From: Ramlibacter pallidus
GTDB lineage: Bacteria > Pseudomonadota > Gammaproteobacteria > Burkholderiales > Burkholderiaceae_C
Direction: 5' to 3'
DNA: 64,000 nt
Assembly (NCBI RefSeq): GCF_015070875.1
Contig: NZ_JADDIV010000001.1
Span: 527,144 to 591,143 of the forward strand
Positions 9,857-19,075 of this stretch are shown piece by piece; position 1 is the stretch's first letter; every line of letters begins with the position of its first letter. A program made the translations under genes and the position numbers. The notes beneath the pieces are model-generated. The model did no database searches, was not told the origin of the DNA, and saw only the letters and a list, made by a program, of their open reading frames with translations.

Positions 9857-10642
9857 TCAGGCCCCCGGCAACCAGTTGGGCTTGCGCTTGGCCAGGAAGG
9901 ACTGCACGCCCTCGCGGCCCTCGTGGCTGGCACGGATGTCGGCGATGGCTTCCACCGTGCGGCGGACCAGCCCGGCGTCGATCGCGTGGCCGGCCACGTC
10001 GTGCAGCAGCTTCTTGCAGGCTTTCACGGCCTCCGGGCCGGCGGTCACGAGACTGCGCGCGACCTCCGCCACCTTGCCGTCCAAAGCATCGGCGGCCACG
10101 ACTTCATGCACGAGCCCGATGCGCTGAGCTTCCACGGCGCCGAAGCGCTCGGCGGTCAGGAAGTAGCGGTGCGCCATGCGCGCACCCATGGCGCGGATCA
10201 CGTACGGGCTGATCGTCGCCGGGATCAGCCCCAGCTTGACCTCGCTCAGGCAGAACTGCGCCGGCTCCGCCGCGATCGCGATGTCGCAGGCGGACACCAG
10301 GCCGATGCCGCCGGCATAGGTGTCGCCGTGCACGCGCGCGATGGTGGGCTTGGGCATCCGGTAGAGCTGCTCGAGCATGCGCGCCAGCCCGGACGCATCG
10401 GTCAGGTTCTCGTCGCGGGAATAGCCGGCGATGCGCTTCATCCAGTTCAGGTCGGCGCCGGCGCAGAAGGCCGGGCCGTTGCCGGCTAGCACGACGCAGC
10501 GGACTTCGGTGCGCTTCTCCAGCTCGAACAGCACGGCGGTGAGCTCCGCGATCACCTCGTCGTTGAAGGCGTTGCGCAGCTCGGGACGGTTCAGCGTGAC
10601 GGTGGCCACGCCATGGCCGAAGGAGAGTTCGAGGTGGTTCAT
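9857..10642 (-). CDS. liuC: Enoyl-CoA hydratase/isomerase family, probable methylglutaconyl-CoA hydratase
   Basis: This 261-residue crotonase-fold enzyme probably hydrates 3-methylglutaconyl-CoA to HMG-CoA between the carboxylase and the lyase. The oxyanion-hole motif AGNGPAFCAGADLNWMKR and GDTYAGGIGLVSACDIAIA are visible, along with SEVKLGLIPATISPYV. The specific assignment rests on the operon (mccB, mccA, HMG-CoA lyase). The start at 10642 overlaps the upstream hydrolase stop by 4 nt (ATGA). Confidence 0.9.
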   Translation of the reverse strand: MNHLELSFGHGVATVTLNRPELRNAFNDEVIAELTAVLFELEKRTEVRCVVLAGNGPAFCAGADLNWMKRIAGYSRDENLTDASGLARMLEQLYRMPKPTIARVHGDTYAGGIGLVSACDIAIAAEPAQFCLSEVKLGLIPATISPYVIRAMGARMAHRYFLTAERFGAVEAQRIGLVHEVVAADALDGKVAEVARSLVTAGPEAVKACKKLLHDVAGHAIDAGLVRRTVEAIADIRASHEGREGVQSFLAKRKPNWLPGA

Positions 10643-11526
10643 CGTGGGGCCTTCAGAGGTGGGACGGGGATCGGCACGGCGTAGCCGTGCCGCGAAAGGA
10701 AGGCATCGACCCGGGCGTGCCACACGCCGGGCCAGTGGGCAAACAGCGCATGGCCGTCGCTGCCATGCGGGCCGTACTGCTGGAACTCGGCGGGCGCGCC
10801 GCCTTCCGCATAGGCGGCGAACCATCGCCGCGGCAGCTCGGCCCCGAAATAGCGGTCGTTCTCGGCGTACACCCAGAGGACGGGCACCCGGGCATGCCGC
10901 CCGTACTCGCGCAGCATGGCCTCCATCCGGTCGGGCCCGCAGGGCTGGCCCGGACGCGCCCGCGGATTGCCGCCGCCGCCACCGGCGAAATTGATGCCGG
11001 CCTGCACGCCGGCCAGGTTGGAAGCCGCGAGCGAGAGGGTGGTCACGCCCCCGAAGGACTGGCCGACCAGCAAGGTCTGGTCGGGCCGGACGTCGGGGCG
11101 GCCGCGCAGGTGCTCGACGACGGCCTGCACCTGGCGGGCGGCCGCGTCGTAGGCCGGGGCGAAGTCCCGGTGTTCGCAGGGGCCGCTGTCTTCGAGGTCG
11201 GGGCCGCCCGTCCTGCCGTAGCCCACCCGGGTGGGCACCGCGACCACGAAGCCGCGCTCCAGGAAGAACGGGACCACCTTGGGATAGCTGGCGCGCCCCA
11301 GGGCCTGCCGGGCCTTCGCGTCCGGGCTGCGGCCATGGCTGATGACGACGAGGGGCGCCGGCCCCGTTCGCGCATCGTCCCGGTAGAACAGGACTTCGAC
11401 CGGCTGCTCCACCGGCTCGCCACGCAGCGTCGTGAAGCGCACGGGGACCCGCAGCGCCTCCTCCACCGGAGCGGCATGCCCCACCGCGCAGGCGGCCAGC
11501 AGCAGGAGCAAGGCGGCCGGTCGCAT
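10639..11526 (-). CDS. Secreted alpha/beta-hydrolase (dienelactone hydrolase/acetyl-esterase like)
   Basis: This 295-residue protein starts with a signal peptide (MRPAALLLLLAACAVGHA). The alpha/beta-hydrolase core shows the nucleophile elbow GQSFGG, an oxyanion region VISHGRSPDAK, an acidic residue in WVYAENDRYFG and a candidate catalytic His in HGSDGHALF. It is a predicted exported esterase or peptidase-like hydrolase of unknown substrate. It begins 2 nt after the mccB stop and overlaps liuC, so it is translationally locked into the liu operon although it would act outside the cytoplasm. A GTG at 11532 is a possible alternative start. Confidence 0.8.
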   Translation of the reverse strand: MRPAALLLLLAACAVGHAAPVEEALRVPVRFTTLRGEPVEQPVEVLFYRDDARTGPAPLVVISHGRSPDAKARQALGRASYPKVVPFFLERGFVVAVPTRVGYGRTGGPDLEDSGPCEHRDFAPAYDAAARQVQAVVEHLRGRPDVRPDQTLLVGQSFGGVTTLSLAASNLAGVQAGINFAGGGGGNPRARPGQPCGPDRMEAMLREYGRHARVPVLWVYAENDRYFGAELPRRWFAAYAEGGAPAEFQQYGPHGSDGHALFAHWPGVWHARVDAFLSRHGYAVPIPVPPLKAPR

Positions 11527-11528
11527 GG

Positions 11529-13151
11529 TCACATCCGGAACACGCCGAACTTCACGTCCGGGATGGGCGCGTTCAACGCGGCCGACAGGCCCAGTGCGAG
11601 CACGCGGCGCGTGTCGGCCGGGTCGATGACGCCGTCGTCCCACAGGCGGGCGCTGGCGTAGTAGGGGTGCGACTGGTGCGCGAACTGCTCCAGCAGCGGC
11701 TTCTTGAAGGCGGCCTCTTCTTCCGCGCTCCAGGCGCCGCCCCGGCCCTCGATGCCGTCGCGCTTGACCGTCGCCAACACGCTGGCCGCCTGCTCGCCGC
11801 CCATCACCGAGATGCGCGCGTTCGGCCACATCCAGAGGAAGCGCGGCGAGTAGGCGCGGCCGCACATGCCGTAGTTGCCGGCGCCGTAGCTGCCGCCGAT
11901 GATGATCGTGAACTTGGGCACGTTGGCCGTGGCCACCGCCGTCACCATCTTCGCGCCGTGGCGGGCGATGCCTTCGTTCTCGTACTTGCGGCCCACCATG
12001 AAGCCCGTGATGTTCTGCAGGAAGACCAGCGGAACCTTGCGCTGGCAGCACAGCTCGATGAAGTGCGCGCCCTTCTGCGCCGATTCCGAGAACAGGATGC
12101 CGTTGTTGGCGACGATCCCGACGGGCATGCCCTCGACGTGCGCGAAGCCGCACACCAGCGTGTTGCCGAAGCGCGCCTTGAACTCGTGGAACTCGGAGCC
12201 GTCGACGATGCGGGCGATGATCTCGCGCACGTCGAAGGGCTTGCGCGCGTCGGTCGGGATCACGCCGTACAGCTCGCGGCCGTCGTACTTCGGCGGCACC
12301 GGTTCGCGCAGCTGCACCGGGGCCTGCTTGGGGCGGTTGAGGGCGGCGACGGCCTGCCGCGCCAGCGCCAGCGCGTGGGCGTCGTTCATGGCCAGGTGGT
12401 CGGCGACGCCGGACAGGCGCGTGTGCACGTCGCCGCCCCCGAGGTCCTCCGCGCTCACCACCTCGCCGGTGGCGGCCTTCACCAGCGGCGGGCCGCCCAG
12501 GAAGATGGTGCCCTGGTCCTTGACGATGATGGTCTCGTCGCTCATCGCCGGCACGTAGGCGCCGCCTGCCGTGCAGGAACCCATCACCACCGCCACCTGC
12601 GCGATGCCCTGCGCGGACAGGTTGGCCTGGTTGTAGAAGATGCGGCCGAAATGGTCGCGGTCGGGGAACACCTCGTCCTGGTTCGGCAGGTTGGCGCCGC
12701 CCGAATCGACGAGGTAGATGCACGGCAGGCGGTTCTGCGCGGCGATCTCCTGCGCCCGCAGGTGCTTCTTCACCGTCATCGGGTAGTAGGTGCCGCCCTT
12801 CACCGTGGCGTCGTTGCAGACGATCATGCAGTCGACGCCGCTCACGCGGCCGATGCCGGCGATCATGCCGGCGCAGGGGGCGTCCATGCTGCCGTCCTTC
12901 GCCAGGTACATGCCGTGCGCGGCCAGGGGCGCGATCTCCAGGAAGGGCGTGCCCGGGTCCAGCAGCATCTGCACCCGCTCGCGCGGCGGCAGCTTGCCCC
13001 GCGCCTCGTGCTTCTTGCGCGCCGCTTCGCCGCCGCCGGCGGAATGCACGGCCACCTGGGCGTTCAGGTCGTCGACCAGGGCCTGCATGGCGGCCACGCT
13101 GGCCTGGAAGTCGGCGGACCGGGGGTTCAGCTGGGAGGGCAGGACGGGCAT
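11529..13151 (-). CDS. mccB: Methylcrotonoyl-CoA carboxylase beta subunit (carboxyltransferase)
   Basis: This 540-residue carboxyltransferase moves CO2 from biotin to 3-methylcrotonyl-CoA. The family opening [17 protein letters not shown], the region [20 protein letters not shown], and the second-half motif [20 protein letters not shown] with [18 protein letters not shown] match MccB. The length is normal. The ATG at 13151 is chosen over the upstream 13211 because it matches the family start and is preceded by AGAAAGAGAG. It is the first gene of the liu operon; isovaleryl-CoA dehydrogenase (liuA), often adjacent, is absent from this window. Confidence 0.95.
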   Translation of the reverse strand: MPVLPSQLNPRSADFQASVAAMQALVDDLNAQVAVHSAGGGEAARKKHEARGKLPPRERVQMLLDPGTPFLEIAPLAAHGMYLAKDGSMDAPCAGMIAGIGRVSGVDCMIVCNDATVKGGTYYPMTVKKHLRAQEIAAQNRLPCIYLVDSGGANLPNQDEVFPDRDHFGRIFYNQANLSAQGIAQVAVVMGSCTAGGAYVPAMSDETIIVKDQGTIFLGGPPLVKAATGEVVSAEDLGGGDVHTRLSGVADHLAMNDAHALALARQAVAALNRPKQAPVQLREPVPPKYDGRELYGVIPTDARKPFDVREIIARIVDGSEFHEFKARFGNTLVCGFAHVEGMPVGIVANNGILFSESAQKGAHFIELCCQRKVPLVFLQNITGFMVGRKYENEGIARHGAKMVTAVATANVPKFTIIIGGSYGAGNYGMCGRAYSPRFLWMWPNARISVMGGEQAASVLATVKRDGIEGRGGAWSAEEEAAFKKPLLEQFAHQSHPYYASARLWDDGVIDPADTRRVLALGLSAALNAPIPDVKFGVFRM

Positions 13152-13273
13152 GTCTCTCTTTCTCGCGAAGGCGCTGCGCGACGATAGCGCCAAAGGCGCG
13201 AGCTTAGGCAAAGTCGCCGTCGCGCGGCTGACCCACGGGGTGCAAATCCTGCCACTCGCCTACACTCCGCCCC

Positions 13274-14299
13274 ATGGCTTCCCGCAGCACCAGCCGGCCC
13301 TCGGCAGCCGTCACACCCATGGCGTTCGCCCGGGCCATCGTGGCGGCGTACCGGCGCCACGGCAAGGACCCGGTGGCCGCCTTGCGACTGGCACAGATCA
13401 CGCCAGCGCAGCTGCAGAAGCCGGACGGCCGGATGCGCGCGCGGCAGATGGAGACCCTGTCCGCCGCCGCCATGCAGGAGCTGGACGACGAGGGACTGGG
13501 CGCCTTTTCGCGGCGTCTCCCATGGGGCAGCTACGGCATGCTGGCGCGCGCTTCCCTCGGCGCCCCGAACCTGGGCGTCGCGCTGAAGCGCTGGTGCCGG
13601 CACCATGCGCTGCTGACCGATGACATCCGGCTGGAACTGCAGACCAGCGGCAGCACCGCGCAGCTCACCCTGCACGAGCCCGTTCCGTTGCCGCGCGAAG
13701 TCCGCGAGCTGAGCCTGGCCTTCCTGCTGCGCAACGCCCACGGGCTGGCGTGCTGGTACGTCGATTCGCGCATTCCCTTGCTCGCCGCAGCCTTCCCCTT
13801 CCCCGCACCGGCACATGCCGACGCGTACCCGCACATGTTCCCCGGGCCGCTGCGTTTCGACGCGCCCGCGGCCAGCATCGCCTTCGATGCGCGCTACCTG
13901 CAGTTGCCGCTGCGGCGCGACGAGAAGGCGCTGGCCCGGATGCTGCAACGGGCGCTGTCCATCACCGTGCTGCCCTACCGGCGCGACCGACTGCTGGTGC
14001 CGCAGGTGCGGCAGGCGCTCGCCGCGCACCCCGAGCGCGCGCACAGCGCCGAGGCGCTGGCCGGGCTGCTGCACGTGTCCGCGCGCACGCTGCACCGGCA
14101 GTTGAAGGAGGAAGGCGCCAGCCTGCAGCAGTTGAAGGACGAGGTGCGGCTGGAGCGCGCGAAGGACCTGTTGTGGCGCACCGACCGGCCGATCAAGCAG
14201 GTCGCGGCCGCGGTCGGCTTCCGCAACGAGAAGAGCTTCGCGCGGGCCTTCCGGCAATGGGTGGGGATGGCGCCGGCGGCGTTCCGCGCCACCGCCTGA
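13274..14299 (+). CDS. AraC family transcriptional regulator with Arabinose_bd-type N-terminal domain
   Basis: This 341-residue regulator has an effector-binding domain of the Arabinose_bd (PF12625) type in its first ~210 residues (for example MLARASLGAPNLGVALKRW). The C-terminal AraC helix-turn-helix pair shows LAGLLHVSARTLHRQLKEEG and IKQVAAAVGFRNEKSFARAF. It is divergent from mccB across a 122-bp gap that must contain both promoters. It is therefore the best candidate regulator of the liu operon, in place of the MerR-type LiuR seen in Pseudomonas. That role is inferred from position only. Confidence 0.9.
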   Translation: MASRSTSRPSAAVTPMAFARAIVAAYRRHGKDPVAALRLAQITPAQLQKPDGRMRARQMETLSAAAMQELDDEGLGAFSRRLPWGSYGMLARASLGAPNLGVALKRWCRHHALLTDDIRLELQTSGSTAQLTLHEPVPLPREVRELSLAFLLRNAHGLACWYVDSRIPLLAAAFPFPAPAHADAYPHMFPGPLRFDAPAASIAFDARYLQLPLRRDEKALARMLQRALSITVLPYRRDRLLVPQVRQALAAHPERAHSAEALAGLLHVSARTLHRQLKEEGASLQQLKDEVRLERAKDLLWRTDRPIKQVAAAVGFRNEKSFARAFRQWVGMAPAAFRATA

Positions 14300-14305
14300 A
14301 GCCGC

Positions 14306-15151
14306 TCAGGCGAGCGGGCGATGCATCAGCAGCTGGTGCAGCGGGAGCGGCTGGAATCCCAGCCGCCGCAAGGCGTCCCCGCCCAGGTCGTCGCGCTGCA
14401 GCTGCGGCACGTGCAGGCTGGCCTCCGGCCACTGCTGCCGCAGCGCACCGATCAGGGCCGGCGTGCCGCCCTGCCCCGGCTCCGTGTCGAGCAGACTGAG
14501 CACCGTCACCTGGTCCGGCGCGGTGCCGGCCGCCACCACCTGCGCGCCGTTGCAACGCCAGGCGTGCAGGTGCATCGGCTGCGCCCGCAGCGACACCGAC
14601 GTGACCTGCAGCGGCAGGTCACCGCGGGCGCGTGCCAGCCCGTCGATCCACGCGAAGGCTTCGTCCAGTCCCACCGGCACCGCGCCGCTGGCCAGGCCGG
14701 AAGGGCCGACGCCCTCGCTGCCGTACCCGTGCAACGGCGCGACGCCGGCGAAGCCGCGACCGCGGTACAGGCGCAGGCCACGCTCGTTCTGCGCGAAACA
14801 TTCGAGTTCCACCCGCCGCTGGCCCTCGCCTTTGGCGCGCGCGATGAAGTCGTCCAAGAGCGCGGGCGCCGCGCCGGTGCCGCGCGCGGCTGGCACCGCG
14901 CCCATCACGCCGAGGCGCCAGCTCGCCACGTCGGCGCGCGGCGCGACGAGCGCGAAGGCGAGGATGCCGGCGTCGCCCACCGCGACGCGGCTGCGGCCGA
15001 TGTCCACGCCCTGGCGCGCGAGGAAGCGCGGCCACAGTTCCAGCGGCTGGCGGAACGGCCCGATCAGGTAGTCCGCGAAGGCCGTGGTGAAGGCCGCGTG
15101 CAGGTCGGCGGGCGCGACGTCGGCGGCGGGATGCAAACGAAAGTGCGGCAT
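14306..15151 (-). CDS. GNAT family N-acetyltransferase
   Basis: This 281-residue protein has a GNAT core in its first half. The acetyl-CoA binding strand-loop is seen as LGVMGAVPAARGTGAAPALL, followed by ECFAQNERGLRLYRGRGF. The C-terminal ~130 residues (LQVTSVSLRAQPM and LHVPQLQRDDLGGDALRRLG) look like a second, degenerate acetyltransferase half. The substrate is unknown. It is convergent with the AraC gene (6-bp gap between stops) and diverges from the MFS gene at 15199. Confidence 0.82.
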   Translation of the reverse strand: MPHFRLHPAADVAPADLHAAFTTAFADYLIGPFRQPLELWPRFLARQGVDIGRSRVAVGDAGILAFALVAPRADVASWRLGVMGAVPAARGTGAAPALLDDFIARAKGEGQRRVELECFAQNERGLRLYRGRGFAGVAPLHGYGSEGVGPSGLASGAVPVGLDEAFAWIDGLARARGDLPLQVTSVSLRAQPMHLHAWRCNGAQVVAAGTAPDQVTVLSLLDTEPGQGGTPALIGALRQQWPEASLHVPQLQRDDLGGDALRRLGFQPLPLHQLLMHRPLA

Positions 15152-15198
15152 CCCCGGAGTATCGCGCCGCTACACTGGGCCGCTTTCGCGCATTCACC

Positions 15199-16422
15199 TT
15201 GAAGATCTTCTACGGCTGGCGGATTGCCGCGGCAGGCGCCGGCATCCACTTCCTCCATTCCGCGCTGTTGCTGCAGGCTTTCGGCGCCTACGTCGCGGTG
15301 CTGTCCGAGGAGAACGGCTGGAGCAAGACGGCGCTCGCCGGCGGCGCCGCGCTGCAGTCGCTCGAAGGCGCCCTGCTCGGCCCGCTCCTCGGCTGGATGG
15401 TCGACCGCTTCGGGCCGCGGCTGCTGGTGCAGGCCGGCATCGTGCTGCTGTCCCTCGGCTTCCTGCTGTTCAGCCAGCTGCAGACCATCGGCGACTTCTA
15501 TGTCGCCCTCGTGGTGATCTCGGTCGGCGCCAGCTTCTCCGGCTACTTCCCGCTCTCGGTGGCGCTGGTGCACTGGTTCGAGAAGCGCCGGGCCCGCGCG
15601 CTGTCCTTCATGAGCCTCGGCCTCGCGCTGGGCGGCGTCGCCATCCCGCTGGTGGGCTGGGCGATGCAGACCTACGGCTGGCGCCGCACCGCGCTCGCGA
15701 CCGCGGTGATCGTCCTCGTGGCCGGCCTGCCGCTGGCGCGCATCGTCCGGCGCAACCCGGCGGAGGTGGGCGAGACCATGGACGGCCTGCCGCCGCAGCC
15801 CGCGCCCGAGCCCACGCTCGGCGGGACGCTGCCGGCGCCCGCGCGCTCCTTCACCGCGCGCGAGGCCCTGCGCACCCGCGCCTTCTGGCTGCTGGGACTG
15901 GGACACGGGTTCGCGCTGCTGGTGGTGACGGCCATCAACGTGCATGCCATCTCGCACATGAAGGAGGGGCTGGGCTACACGCTGGCGCAGGCCTCCTTCG
16001 TGATCACGCTCATGACCCTGTCGCAGGCCGCGGGTGTGCTGCTGGGCGCCGCGATGGGCGACCGCTGGAACAAGCGGCGCGTGGCGGCGGGCTGCATGCT
16101 GGCGCACATGGCCGGACTGCTGATGCTCACCTACGCGGTGCACCCGGTGATGCTCGGCCTCTTCGCCGTCTCGCACGGCGTCGCCTGGGGCTTGCGCGGA
16201 CCGTTCATGCAGGCGCTGCGGGCCGACTACTTCGGCCTGCAAGCGATCGGCATGATCCTCGGGCTGTCGGCGGTGATCATCGCGCTCGGTCAGGTCGCCG
16301 GCCCGATGGTCGCCGGCCTCTTCGCCGACCTCACCGGCAACTACCGCGCCGGCTTCACGGTGCTGGCGCTGGTGGCAGGATCCGGCTCCCTGCTTTTCCT
16401 GCTGGCACGCAAGCCGGCCTGA
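15199..16422 (+). CDS. MFS transporter, monocarboxylate/OFA-like
   Basis: This 407-residue, roughly 12-helix MFS permease opens KIFYGWRIAAAGAGIHFLHS. The FYGWRI start with SEENGWSKTAL is typical of the MCT/OFA-like MFS group. Loop 2-3 is MVDRFGPRLL, and a central hydrophilic linker (EVGETMDGLPPQPAPEPTLG) separates the halves. The only plausible start is TTG at 15199; the next in-frame Met is deep inside. No Shine-Dalgarno sequence is obvious. The substrate is unknown; relatives carry carboxylates. Confidence 0.85.
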   Translation: MKIFYGWRIAAAGAGIHFLHSALLLQAFGAYVAVLSEENGWSKTALAGGAALQSLEGALLGPLLGWMVDRFGPRLLVQAGIVLLSLGFLLFSQLQTIGDFYVALVVISVGASFSGYFPLSVALVHWFEKRRARALSFMSLGLALGGVAIPLVGWAMQTYGWRRTALATAVIVLVAGLPLARIVRRNPAEVGETMDGLPPQPAPEPTLGGTLPAPARSFTAREALRTRAFWLLGLGHGFALLVVTAINVHAISHMKEGLGYTLAQASFVITLMTLSQAAGVLLGAAMGDRWNKRRVAAGCMLAHMAGLLMLTYAVHPVMLGLFAVSHGVAWGLRGPFMQALRADYFGLQAIGMILGLSAVIIALGQVAGPMVAGLFADLTGNYRAGFTVLALVAGSGSLLFLLARKPA

Positions 16423-16474
16423 GGCGGTGGTTCACCGCCGAGCTTGCGTGCGCCGGCCGGTGCTCGCGCGCGGC

Positions 16475-16480
16475 TCCTAC
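16475..16480 (+). promoter_or_regulatory. TCCTAC motif upstream of the CigR-like gene
   Basis: A single TCCTAC lies 55 bp upstream of the start at 16535, in the sense orientation. It is one member of the recurrent motif described under the TCCTAC finding. No convincing second copy is seen at +23 bp. Confidence 0.25.
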
Positions 16481-16534
16481 ACGCGGCGGGATGCCTCTCG
16501 CCAATGCTTGGGCCAGACCAACGGAGAACCATCC

Positions 16535-16972
16535 ATGCACGACATCCAGAAGACACTGCTCGCGGCGGTGCTCGCCGCCGTCGCCTCGGCCCCCGTGCTC
16601 GCCAAGGGCAACGACAAGCACGACGACCGCCACGGCCACGTGCAGAAGCACGAAGGCAAGCACCACAAGCATGCCGGCAAGCACGGCCGCGGCAACGACG
16701 ACCGGTACCACGCGTACAGCGGCTACCACGGCGCCGGCTGCCCGCCGGGCCTCGCGAAGAAGGGCAACGGTTGCATGCCGCCGGGACAGGCGAAGAAGGT
16801 CGCCGTCGGCTATCCCCTGCCGGCCGGCGCCGTGTACACGATCCCGCGGCACGTGCGGGCGGACCTGCCACCCCCGCCCCCGGGCTACCGCTACGCCGTG
16901 GTGCACAACCAGGTGGTGCTCGTCTCGCGCGACCACCTCGTGGTGGACATCATCCGCAGCCTCCTCGGCTGA
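16535..16972 (+). CDS. CigR/RcnB-like periplasmic protein
   Basis: This 145-residue protein has a signal peptide (DIQKTLLAAVLAAVASAPVLA). A His/Lys/Asp-rich stretch, HDDRHGHVQKHEGKHHKH, could bind metal. The conserved module GCPPGLAKKGNGCMPPGQAK and the C-terminal PPPPPGYRYAVVHNQVVLV are typical of the CigR/RcnB-like family. In Salmonella CigR is an anti-virulence inner-membrane protein; RcnB affects Ni/Co homeostasis. The role here is unknown. GGAG at 16523-16526 supports the ATG at 16535 over an upstream in-frame start. Confidence 0.8.
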   Translation: MHDIQKTLLAAVLAAVASAPVLAKGNDKHDDRHGHVQKHEGKHHKHAGKHGRGNDDRYHAYSGYHGAGCPPGLAKKGNGCMPPGQAKKVAVGYPLPAGAVYTIPRHVRADLPPPPPGYRYAVVHNQVVLVSRDHLVVDIIRSLLG

Positions 16973-17040
16973 CGTCCAGCACGAACACGTTCCAGGACCC
17001 GGCCAGCAGGCGCGCGCGCAGGCCGCCCGCGGCCAGCCTC

Positions 17041-17225
17041 TCACGTGGCATTCGACCGGAACCAACCGCGTCGGCACCAACAGTCCAGGCGCACGGGCCG
17101 CTGTTCGACCGGCCCCGCGCCGTCCTCCCAGTCGTGCCCGACACGAAATGGCCGCCGGGACAGCGCACGAGGGTGGCGCCCAGCTCGACGAAGTCGCGGT
17201 CGAACGCCAGCCGCGTGCGCATCAT
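17041..17225 (-). pseudogene. Small cysteine-containing gene interrupted by an apparent one-base deletion
   Basis: From the ATG at 17225 the frame reads MRTRLAFDRDFVELGATLVR then CPGGHFVSG, with strong GC3 codon bias, and then degenerates. Adding one base near 17130-17138 restores a coherent continuation, HDWEDGAGPVEQRPVRLD then CWCRRGWFRSNAT and a stop at 17041. The intact product would be about 62 aa with a C-x4-H and a C-x-C motif. It starts 10 nt after the aldose epimerase stop, so it would be the last gene of that operon. The break may be a real mutation or an assembly error. The function is unknown. Confidence 0.55.
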
Positions 17226-17235
17226 GCCGGGAACT

Positions 17236-18189
17236 TCAGTCCCACTGCGGCCGCAGCGTGAAACGCGCCTGCAGCGCTTCGCCGGGCGCGAGCCGCGCCC
17301 CGCCCAGCGGGCCTTCGCCGTACCGGGGCAGCAGGTTCAGCCAGTCCGTGCACTGGCTGACCGGCTCGGCGCAGAACGCGTCGGCACCGCGCGGGCAGTA
17401 CAGCACGAAGTAGTCCAGCGGCGCATCGGCCTCCATCACCAGGCTGCGGGCGGGACCGTGCAGGTCCTGCGGCCAGTCGATGCGCGTCGAGCGCTGCCAG
17501 CCGGTGAAGTTGTTGTCCAGGTCCAGCTGCGCGAGTTCGACCCCGCGGCGCAGCGCATCGACCGGGCCGCCGCTTTCGAGCGCGACGGGCATCACTTCGG
17601 CGTCGCCGCGCCACATCGCTTCGGCGGCACTGTTGACGCGGGTGCCGGGATGGTGCGGGAAGTAGGGATGGTGGCCGATGCCCAGGGGCATGGCGGCGGT
17701 GTCGTCGTTGCGCACCTCCATGCGGACCTCGAGCGCGCGCTCCTTCAGCGTGAAGTGCTGCCGCGCCGAGAAGCGCCACGGCCACGCCTCGCTCGCCTCC
17801 ACCGAAAGCGCCAGCACCGCGCTGTCCGGCCCGGAAGACGCGACCTGCCACGGCCGCAGCCAGCCGATGCCGTGCAGCGGGTGCGGCGCATCCTCGCCCG
17901 GATGGTTCGGCGGGAAGCGGATCTCCCGGCCTTCGAAGGCGGCGCGGCCGTCGCGGATGCGGTTGCAGAACGGCACCAGCGGGAAGCTCGCCATGTCCAG
18001 CGGGTTGCGGGCGGCCAGTCCCGTGGCCGTGGCGGGACGCAGCCAATGCAGCTGGCGGCGGCGGCGCCCTTCCTGCCAGTGCCGGCTGAACGCCGCGATG
18101 GAGCCGCCGGCGTCCGGCGCCAGGACCAGCTGCAATTCGCCGGCCGAGAGCACCACCAGCGGCGTGGTCACGTTCGATTCGTCGGTCAT
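17236..18189 (-). CDS. Aldose 1-epimerase (galactose mutarotase family)
   Basis: This 317-residue protein belongs to the galactose mutarotase-like superfamily, which equilibrates alpha and beta anomers of hexoses. Family features are FPLVPFCNRIRDGRAAFEG, HPLHGIGWLRPW with a catalytic His, GIGHHPYFPH with the second His, and a late acidic residue. It lies near the Leloir genes (galE, galK, galT) but in a different transcription unit, so a role in galactose entry is plausible but unproven. GGAG lies just upstream of the ATG at 18189. It follows the PhyH gene by 8 nt. Confidence 0.88.
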   Translation of the reverse strand: MTDESNVTTPLVVLSAGELQLVLAPDAGGSIAAFSRHWQEGRRRRQLHWLRPATATGLAARNPLDMASFPLVPFCNRIRDGRAAFEGREIRFPPNHPGEDAPHPLHGIGWLRPWQVASSGPDSAVLALSVEASEAWPWRFSARQHFTLKERALEVRMEVRNDDTAAMPLGIGHHPYFPHHPGTRVNSAAEAMWRGDAEVMPVALESGGPVDALRRGVELAQLDLDNNFTGWQRSTRIDWPQDLHGPARSLVMEADAPLDYFVLYCPRGADAFCAEPVSQCTDWLNLLPRYGEGPLGGARLAPGEALQARFTLRPQWD

Positions 18190-18197
18190 GGACTCCT

Positions 18198-18995
18198 TCA
18201 GTAGGCGAAGCTGCGGTAGGTTTCCTCGCCCTGCACGAGCGCGTCGTCGGGCACCACCGGATTGTGTCGCAGCAGGCTGCGGCCGAGCGGCGAGAGCCGC
18301 TCCCATCCGCTTTGCGGAATGCGGATCTGGACCTCCGGACGGAAGTACCACCGCCGGCTGTAGCCGATGACGACCATCGGCCGCGGCTGGTCCGTGAGGT
18401 TGGGCGTGCCGCGGTGCACCGCGCGCACGTCGCGGATCATCACGTCGCCCATCTTCATCGGATAGCGGTGCGCGGCGATCGCGCCGGACGCGATGCCGGC
18501 CAGCGCCTTCGCCTTGTCCATGCGATGCGTCCCGTGCGTGGTCTCGAACGGGCCGTTGTCCTGGCCGACGTCGCACAACGCGAAGTTCACCGCCAGCTGG
18601 AAGGACGGCGTGTCGTTGTTCCCGGTTTCCGGGAACAAGGCCGGCGTGTCCGCATGCCACGGCTGGTAGTCCGACCCCTTCAGCGGCGTGTCCGACGCCA
18701 GCTGGCACATCACGGGCTCGGGCCCGGCCACGCGCTCGACGATGGCCAGGATGTCACGGTCCTCGTAGATCTCCGGGTCGGCCCATGCGCCGGTGAAGGG
18801 CAGGGTCACGTAGAAGCGCTGCGCACCGCGGCTGGACGCCTGCGTCTCCCTGGCGATCTGCGCCTGGAGCAGCGGCGGGAAGGCGGCCGCCCACAGGGCC
18901 AGCTTCTCGCGCGGCAGGTGGTCGCGCAGGACGACCAGGCTGTCGCGGTTGAAGTCGCGGGCGAAGGCGTCGTGTTCGGCGGCGGTGTAGCGCAT
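18198..18995 (-). CDS. Phytanoyl-CoA dioxygenase (PhyH) family protein
   Basis: This 265-residue Fe(II)/2-oxoglutarate-dependent oxygenase is predicted to be cytosolic. The HxD iron motif is in YQPWHADTPALF, and the distal histidine and 2-OG-binding Arg region is in RDVRAVHRGTPNLTDQPRP. Family members hydroxylate diverse small molecules and the substrate here is unknown. It forms a two- or three-gene unit with the aldose epimerase (8-nt gap) and the frameshifted small gene. Confidence 0.85.
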   Translation of the reverse strand: MRYTAAEHDAFARDFNRDSLVVLRDHLPREKLALWAAAFPPLLQAQIARETQASSRGAQRFYVTLPFTGAWADPEIYEDRDILAIVERVAGPEPVMCQLASDTPLKGSDYQPWHADTPALFPETGNNDTPSFQLAVNFALCDVGQDNGPFETTHGTHRMDKAKALAGIASGAIAAHRYPMKMGDVMIRDVRAVHRGTPNLTDQPRPMVVIGYSRRWYFRPEVQIRIPQSGWERLSPLGRSLLRHNPVVPDDALVQGEETYRSFAY

Positions 18996-19075
18996 GGCGG
19001 AAGTGGCGTCAGGATGGAAGCACCCATGCTTCCACCCCCGCGGGCCCGGTGCAAGCTCAGCACCGGGAGGCGCGT

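Noticed and set aside
16950..17225. Single 91-codon frame from 17225 taken as an intact gene
   Set aside because: Coding character is lost after about 36 codons, and a one-base correction gives a better-formed shorter protein, so it was recorded as a frameshifted gene instead.
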